NCBI GenBank assembly: GCA_018897395.1
Contig: JAHIKV010000012.1
Location: forward strand, 1-9,758
Reading direction: 5' to 3'
Length of the DNA stretch: 9,758 nt
Source of the DNA: Planctomycetota bacterium
GTDB taxonomy: Bacteria; Planctomycetota; Planctomycetia; Pirellulales; Thermoguttaceae
In this document: one piece after another, positions 6,166-9,758 of the stretch
Position numbering within the stretch: position 1 is the first letter of the stretch
Layout: each line of letters starts with the position of its first letter
Made by a program: the position numbers and the translations under genes
The notes under the pieces: model-generated
Databases searched by the model: none
What the model was told of the DNA's origin: nothing
Seen by the model: only the letters and a program-made list of their open reading frames with translations

Positions 6166-6957
6166 CTACTTGCGCCGCCTCCATGCGAACAGGAGCAACC
6201 CCAGTCCGGCCGTCGCCAGCAGCACCAGAGTGCCCGGCTCCGGCGTAATCACGAAGGCCAAGTCGCGCGAGGCGCCCTCGAAGTAGATCTCGTTCCAGCC
6301 CTCGTAGTAGTGAACGGCGTCGTCCATGAAGTGCTCGCCGTTGAACGGATCCGGATACCTGTCCAGGTCGGCCGTCTTCCAGCCGATCGGGTTTGGCCCT
6401 TCCACGAACATCTTGGTGACGAGCCAATAGACCTCGCCCTCCTCCTGATAGAACGGCTCCATGATCTTGTCGATGTTGATCTGGAAGTACGAGTCGTGGT
6501 CGTAGGGAATCTCGGTTCCAGTGGCGGGCCAATACCATCCCTGGTGTCCGCTGCCGGCGTAACGAACCGTGTAGTCGCTCGGCTCGAAGTTCCCCTCCCA
6601 GAGCAAATCCAGCGGGGTGCTATATGGATATGTAGCCCCCGCTCCGCCGGGATCGTTGCTCCATATCTGCACGGAAATCGGAGCTGCGAACATAGGCGCC
6701 GGAACATCAATGTCGCTCCATTCCTTGAACGAGACCCAGAGATGGATGTCCGTAACCGGGCCGGTCTCGCTGCATCGCCAGTCGTCGCCCAGCCAACTGT
6801 CGGACCACCCCACGTCCCAGCCGTTCGGATCGGGCAATTGTGGGAAGTGCATCTTGTGCCCGTCGCCTTCGTACCAGTGGGCCACGGCCGGCGCGGCCGG
6901 GAACATCAACGTTCCCAGGACCGCCAGGACGACAAGACTCTTTTTCGCGAAAAACAT
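6166..6957 (-). CDS. PEP-CTERM-anchored secreted protein, paralogue B
   Basis: A 263-residue secreted protein and a tandem paralogue of the gene at 5229-5999. The ATG at 6957 is chosen because AAGGAGG (6965-6971) lies seven bases upstream; a GTG nine codons earlier would place that site inside the gene. The signal peptide runs to about residue 26 (PAVA then HWY). Shared blocks are WYEGDGHKMHFPQLPDPNGW, LGDDWRC, GPVTDIHLW, LDLLW, SYFQINI, EVYWLV and GWKTA. The PEP-CTERM tail is PEP at 239-241, a hydrophobic segment at 243-258, and RRRK at the end. Compared with paralogue A there is extra sequence around 83-110 and 198-230. The function is unknown; an exported, exosortase-processed surface protein is inferred. 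A promoter candidate lies about 245 bp upstream, giving a long leader. Confidence 0.92.
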   Translation of the reverse strand: MFFAKKSLVVLAVLGTLMFPAAPAVAHWYEGDGHKMHFPQLPDPNGWDVGWSDSWLGDDWRCSETGPVTDIHLWVSFKEWSDIDVPAPMFAAPISVQIWSNDPGGAGATYPYSTPLDLLWEGNFEPSDYTVRYAGSGHQGWYWPATGTEIPYDHDSYFQINIDKIMEPFYQEEGEVYWLVTKMFVEGPNPIGWKTADLDRYPDPFNGEHFMDDAVHYYEGWNEIYFEGASRDLAFVITPEPGTLVLLATAGLGLLLFAWRRRK

Positions 6958-6964
6958 AACGCCG

Positions 6965-6971
6965 CCTCCTT
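6965..6971 (-). promoter_or_regulatory. Strong ribosome binding site AAGGAGG
   Basis: AAGGAGG on the minus strand, seven bases before the ATG at 6957. It decides the start of the second PEP-CTERM gene. Confidence 0.85.
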
Positions 6972-7200
6972 CATGAAAAACCACTCGTAGACGGGCCGCG
7001 CGTGGCCCAATCCGCGCGCGACAACAAACCGAAAAACACTAGAGAAATTCTGCCAAGAAATGGCCCAGGCATCACCCCCTTCCGCAACGGCGCCAACAAC
7101 GATGCCGACTCAACGGAGAGTACACGCCGCAATTTAACGATGACCATCGCCCCAGATAAGCCGCGAGGATTGCCTCACCCCTCCATGCTGCATAACAGTC

Positions 7201-7229
7201 AGCCTAGCAATCCGAGCCGGAATAGTCAA
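7201..7229 (-). promoter_or_regulatory. Promoter candidate for the PEP-CTERM genes
   Basis: On the minus strand, TTGACT (7229-7224) is separated by 17 bp from TAGGCT (7206-7201). The -35 matches five of six consensus bases and the -10 three of six. The rest of the 334-bp gap 6958-7291 holds only an AT-rich palindrome (ATTTTTTTCCAAAAAAT, 7241-7257) and no gene I believe. Confidence 0.35.
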
Positions 7230-7291
7230 CTATCCGAGGCATTTTTTTCCAAAAAATTCGGGCGATTTCACCCCCTGTGTGAGTTAGCAGC

Positions 7292-7412
7292 CCGTTGAAA
7301 AAGTCGGCCTTCGGGAATTTGGGCGCCACTGCCGGCTTGTCCAGCAGTGTTTTTCCGGGAGTTTTTCCCCGGCACTGCTGGACAAGCCGGCAGTGGCGCT
7401 ATTTTTCAACGG
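7292..7412. mobile_element. 121-bp MITE/REPIN-like element with nested palindromes
   Basis: The outer ends CCGTTGAAAAA (7292-7302) and TTTTTCAACGG (7402-7412) are perfect 11-bp terminal inverted repeats. Inside, 7323-7349 and 7373-7399 are perfect 27-bp inverted repeats around a 23-nt spacer. Each of these inner arms is itself nearly palindromic: CACTGC...GCAGTG at 7327-7349 and at 7373-7395. GTTGAAAAA-type ends resemble insertion-sequence termini, so this is probably a non-autonomous element. It encodes no protein. It lies just upstream of the decayed transposase, but no relation between them can be shown from this copy alone. Confidence 0.7.
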
Positions 7413-7541
7413 CCTGTTAGCGCCGAGTGGGGGGGGACAGGCGGGTGTGTGGCAAATATCTCTGGCGCGAAAGATGGAGAGACTGTATGACTTGGGCTGG
7501 CGTTTGGAGGACACAATGAGGCCAGGCAGAAGGAGAGACAC

Positions 7542-8364
7542 ATGGCCCTGCCCAAGTTGGATCGGGAAGCGTATCGAGAACAGATGCGTGCCGAGATCGA
7601 GCGCGCATTGCAGGAGGTGGCCGATGCGGTAGACAATGCGCCGCAAGGTCGCGTGATCCGCGACAGCGAGGAAAAGGCACGTGATGCCTTGGATCGTTTT
7701 CGACAGGTGGCTTATAAGAAGGCCATCCAGATGAAAGTCAATGCGGCGGAAGCCGCTTTTCCCCCCTCCGGTCAGTGCGGCGACGGGAAAACGGAAACGG
7801 CACAAAGGAAAGCAGCCCACCAGCATCCTCACCGTCAACGGGCGGATTGACGTGTGGCGCATCCGTTGGCGCTGCCGACAAGAGGGCAGTGCGGTTGTGG
7901 CGGACCGTTGGTTGGACGAAGCCGAAGCGACGATCAGCGAAGGGGTGCGGGAGATGGCCTGCCGGTTGAACCAAGGCTCGACCAGTTTTGACAAGACGGC
8001 CGAGAATCTGGCCCGAGCGGCGCATCCGTCGATCAGCAAGGAGGCGTTGCGGCAATTGATTGAAGGGGAAGGCAAGGCGGTGCTGCGAGCCTTGCAGCGT
8101 GGAGAGTTGCAACCGGCATGGACGGCCGAAGAGTGCCGCACTGCGGACGGCGTTTCCCGGCTGTACTTGGGGTGCGATGGCGTCAAAGTGCCGCTGGTTA
8201 CCGAGCAGGAGAAGCAGAAGCGGCGGACGAAGATTCGTGAAAAACGGCGGCGGCGAGGGCGTCGCCGCCGTCCCTTGCCGCGGTCGAAAACGGGAGCCGA
8301 TCAATCCCGCAAGGAATTAGCGATGCCGGAAAATCTCCTTGTGTCCTACGACCGTTGCGCGTAA
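7542..8364 (+). pseudogene. ISKra4-family transposase, frameshifted and 3'-truncated
   Basis: The N-terminal part (7542 to about 7760) starts MALPKLDREAYREQMRAEIE and has a good ribosome binding site (AAGGAG, 7530-7535). The continuation is in the next frame, from about 7759: TSILTVNGRIDVWRIRWRCR, EATISEGVREMACRLNQGS, YLGCDGVKVPLVTEQEKQKRR and GADQ segments. I recognise these as ISKra4-family transposase. The switch falls at the TTTTCCCCCC run (7757-7766): removing one base would join the frames. Recognisable homology stops near 8325, soon after the LGCDGV segment that should carry the first catalytic Asp of the DDE triad. The second Asp, the Glu and the whole C-terminal half are missing, so roughly 265 of an expected 400-500 residues remain. 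It cannot be active. The 3' break lies next to the hairpin element at 8337. Confidence 0.85.
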
Positions 8365-8445
8365 CGGTTTTGCCGCAACATGCGGTATGCATCTGCCTCT
8401 CTGAGCACAGCGTATAGTGGCGTGCAATGGTTGTAGGACACAAGG
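8337..8445. mobile_element. 109-bp element with long terminal inverted repeats
   Basis: Starting CTTGTGTCCTAC (8338), the left arm 8337-8361 pairs with 8421-8445 over 25 positions. There are no gaps, and the only three non-Watson-Crick pairs are all G-T. In RNA form this is an uninterrupted stem with three G-U wobbles. The element sits exactly where transposase homology ends. It may be a small non-autonomous element that interrupted the transposase gene, or a hairpin at the end of the lost IS. No coding capacity. Confidence 0.6.
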
Positions 8446-8479
8446 GAAAAATGCAGGGGCCAATAATCGGCGGCTTCGC

Positions 8480-8875
8480 TCATTCTTCATTTTTCATCCT
8501 CATCCACTCCGGCACGGGCAACACCTCGCCGCTGCGATCGACGACGGCCAGCGTCGTGTGGCCGGTGGCGAGGAGTTCGCCGTCGCGGAGCAATTCATAG
8601 CGGTGTTCGATCTTGGCCTGGGTCACGCGGGTGACGGTGGTCCGAAGCCGCAGCAGATCGTCGTAGCAGGCGGGACGATGGAACCGACATTCGGCCTTGA
8701 CCACCACGACCAACAGCCCGCTCTCTTCCATCTGGCGGTAATTTCCGCCACCGGCCCGAAGAAGCTCGGTCCTTCCGATCTCAAAATAGGTAAAATAGCA
8801 GGCGTGGTGAAGGAAACCCATCGGGTCGGTCTCTTGGTATCGCACCCTAAGTTCAATTTCGTGTTGGTGGAGCAT
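8480..8875 (-). CDS. Hotdog-fold acyl-CoA thioesterase (YbgC / 4-hydroxybenzoyl-CoA thioesterase type)
   Basis: A 131-residue cytoplasmic enzyme expected to hydrolyse acyl-CoA thioesters. The family signature is at 12-40: RYQETDPMGFLHHACYFTYF followed by EIGRTELLR, with the catalytic Asp17 and the HH pair at 23-24. The central helix is followed by the beta-sheet of the hotdog fold (LLVVVVKAECRFHRPACYDD, LRLRTTVTRVTQAKIEHRYE, TGHTTLAVVD). Length is normal for the family, which works as dimers or tetramers. The ATG gives the usual short lead before the first strand; no strong ribosome binding site is visible. It is transcribed divergently from the ACT-domain gene with 154 bp between. The substrate is not readable; a housekeeping role in acyl-CoA turnover is the general expectation. 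Confidence 0.9.
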   Translation of the reverse strand: MLHQHEIELRVRYQETDPMGFLHHACYFTYFEIGRTELLRAGGGNYRQMEESGLLVVVVKAECRFHRPACYDDLLRLRTTVTRVTQAKIEHRYELLRDGELLATGHTTLAVVDRSGEVLPVPEWMRMKNEE

Positions 8876-8944
8876 GGGTGGGTTCTCAATAAGATTTAGT
8901 GAATGTATATTGGCAATGGTATCGAGTTGACACGTTGTCGAGAG

Positions 8945-8961
8945 AATAGCCGGGGGCTATT
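8945..8961. repeat. Palindrome AATAGCC-GGG-GGCTATT in a divergent promoter region
   Basis: Perfect 7-bp arms (8945-8951 and 8955-8961) around GGG, midway between the thioesterase and ACT-domain genes. A TTGACA hexamer lies just upstream at 8927-8932, but no good -10 follows at the right distance. The palindrome could be an operator or a dispersed intergenic repeat. Confidence 0.45.
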
Positions 8962-9018
8962 GCGGCATTTGTGTTTCCGAGAAAAAATAAACGGCAAAAT
9001 ACTCCCTTACAGAAATAT

Positions 9019-9023
9019 GAAGG
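9019..9023 (+). promoter_or_regulatory. Ribosome binding site GAAGG
   Basis: GAAGG lies six bases before the ATG at 9030. It favours this start over the in-frame ATG at 9069. Confidence 0.55.
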
Positions 9024-9029
9024 CGTCAG

Positions 9030-9521
9030 ATGTCCATAGACCAATCCTCCGGCATAGACTTCTCGACCATGCGTGGGAGAAACTATCCGGCAATCCGGCA
9101 GTTTACGGTTTTTCTGGAAAACAAGGTAGGGACCCTGTTGGAAGTGATCCGCCGGTTCGAGGGTAGCCGGGTACGGATCGTGGCCCTGTCGATCACCGAC
9201 ACCACGGAATGCGCCTTCGCGCGGTTCCTGCTGAGCCATCCCGAGCAGGGGCGCGAGATTTTGGAGCGGGCCGGGCTGGCGATTGTCGAAAGCGATCTAA
9301 TCGGGGTGGAACTGCCCGAGGGGCCTCAGCCGCTGTTGGGTGTCTGCACCGCTCTGTTGCAGGCCGAGGTGAACATCGCGCAGGCGTATCCGTTGCTGAT
9401 TCGCCCGCGCGGCAACGCCGCCGTGGCGCTGATGGTCGACAACATCGAGATCGCCCAGGAGACGCTTGCCGCCAAGGGCTTTTCGATGATTACCGAGGCC
9501 GACCTGCAAGAGGACGAGTAG
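9030..9521 (+). CDS. Tandem ACT-domain protein (amino-acid-binding regulatory type)
   Basis: A 163-residue cytoplasmic protein made almost entirely of two ACT-like domains, about 22-86 and 94-158. The first starts IRQFTVFLENKVGTLLEVIR, with the strand-Gly-helix pattern of ACT domains, followed by RIVALSITDT. The second contains LLGVCTALLQAEVNIAQAYP and AAVALMVDNIEIAQETL. ACT domains bind amino acids or similar small ligands and usually regulate biosynthetic enzymes; here there is no attached enzyme. I recognise the MRGRNYPAIRQFTVFLEN region from planctomycete proteins, some annotated as acetolactate synthase-like, but the catalytic function is not supported. The conserved block begins at residue 14, so ATG 9069 is an alternative start. 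The 9030 start has GAAGG six bases upstream. No neighbouring gene reveals its partner. Confidence 0.88.
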   Translation: MSIDQSSGIDFSTMRGRNYPAIRQFTVFLENKVGTLLEVIRRFEGSRVRIVALSITDTTECAFARFLLSHPEQGREILERAGLAIVESDLIGVELPEGPQPLLGVCTALLQAEVNIAQAYPLLIRPRGNAAVALMVDNIEIAQETLAAKGFSMITEADLQEDE

Positions 9522-9533
9522 GCGGAGGACGAC

Positions 9534-9621
9534 AAAAGAAGAAGGGGGGAACCGAAGAGGAAGGAGAGAAGAGAGAAGAGAGAAGAGGGACGTGGAATAT
9601 CGTATCTCTCTTCTCTCTTCT
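9534..9621. repeat. Polypurine tract with heptamer repeats and matching inverted repeat
   Basis: From about 9534 to 9590 the plus strand is almost all purine, including three tandem GAGAGAA units at 9564-9584. The pyrimidine segment 9605-9621 is a perfect 17-bp reverse complement of 9567-9583. A transcript leaving the ACT-domain gene would form a stable hairpin 45 bases past its stop codon. The tract could also adopt triplex-type DNA. No T-run of terminator type follows. Confidence 0.65.
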
Positions 9622-9728
9622 GCACTTTCTGAGAAAATGCCCAGCTTGTGTATCTTTCCACTGGAGAAATCAATGGTCAGTGCAATTTTCCGTCGCACGG
9701 CGGTTTGCCATTAGCGAACGGAAATTAG

Positions 9729-9753
9729 TGTTGCAGGGCTTTTACCTGCAACA
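9729..9753. repeat. Hairpin TGTTGCAGG/CCTGCAACA near the right edge
   Basis: Perfect 9-bp arms (9729-9737 and 9745-9753) around a 7-nt loop. Its context is cut by the window end, so whether it belongs to a larger repeat or a terminator cannot be told. I see nothing else in 9622-9728. Confidence 0.5.
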
Positions 9754-9758
9754 GGTTA

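Noticed and set aside
7002..7298. A 98-residue plus-strand reading frame upstream of the PEP-CTERM genes
   Set aside because: It has low-complexity composition, no ribosome binding site, no recognised family, and ends inside the inverted repeat at 7292. It most likely lies in promoter DNA.
181..7412. A CRISPR array made from the repeated palindromes
   Set aside because: The palindromes belong to different sequence families, are hundreds of bases apart and lie between genes. No regular repeat-spacer pattern and no cas gene are present.
7284..8186. A 300-residue minus-strand reading frame opposite the transposase remnant
   Set aside because: It has no recognisable motif and begins and ends across the transposase and the MITE. 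The plus strand carries clear transposase segments. It is an antisense shadow of GC-rich coding DNA.

Overview
The window looks like part of a planctomycete chromosome, most likely Pirellulales-like. The reasons are high GC, two PEP-CTERM-tailed secreted proteins, a Cys-rich secreted barrel-type protein, an ACT-domain protein of a type I know from planctomycetes, an ISKra4-type transposase remnant, and many different intergenic palindromes. The taxonomy is inferred from gene content; no rRNA or other marker gene is present.

Layout. Positions 1-414 carry no credible protein gene. They hold a possible structured RNA on the minus strand (1-118, perhaps the 5' end of a group II intron), a GC hairpin, a 60-bp REPIN-like inverted repeat (181-240) and a small palindrome. 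Positions 415-2612 (minus) hold a two-gene unit: a sugar-1-phosphate nucleotidyltransferase followed, with an ATGA overlap, by a galactokinase-family GHMP kinase. Together they could convert a free sugar to sugar-1-phosphate and then to an NDP-sugar. A divergent intergenic region (2613-2904) separates them from a 433-aa secreted, probably beta-barrel, envelope protein (2905-4206, plus). A perfect 25-bp inverted repeat follows its stop. Next is a GTG-initiated glycine-zipper probable lipoprotein (4452-5084, plus), whose stop codon abuts an 81-bp nested palindrome.

Positions 5229-6957 (minus) hold two tandem paralogous PEP-CTERM proteins. Each has a near-identical 40-bp palindromic repeat just past its stop codon. 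Upstream of this pair are a 121-bp MITE/REPIN-like element (7292-7412) and a decayed, frameshifted and 3'-truncated ISKra4-type transposase (7542-8364). The transposase remnant runs into a 24-bp hairpin element (8337-8445). The last part holds a hotdog-fold acyl-CoA thioesterase (8480-8875, minus) divergent from a two-ACT-domain regulatory or ligand-binding protein (9030-9521, plus). A polypurine/polypyrimidine inverted repeat and another hairpin end the window.

The genes look like ordinary planctomycete metabolism and cell-envelope functions. The unusual feature is the non-coding DNA: almost every intergenic space holds at least one palindrome, several types sit directly behind stop codons, and at least two have a nested 'palindrome of palindromes' layout. 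I found no defence system, biosynthetic cluster or CRISPR array.
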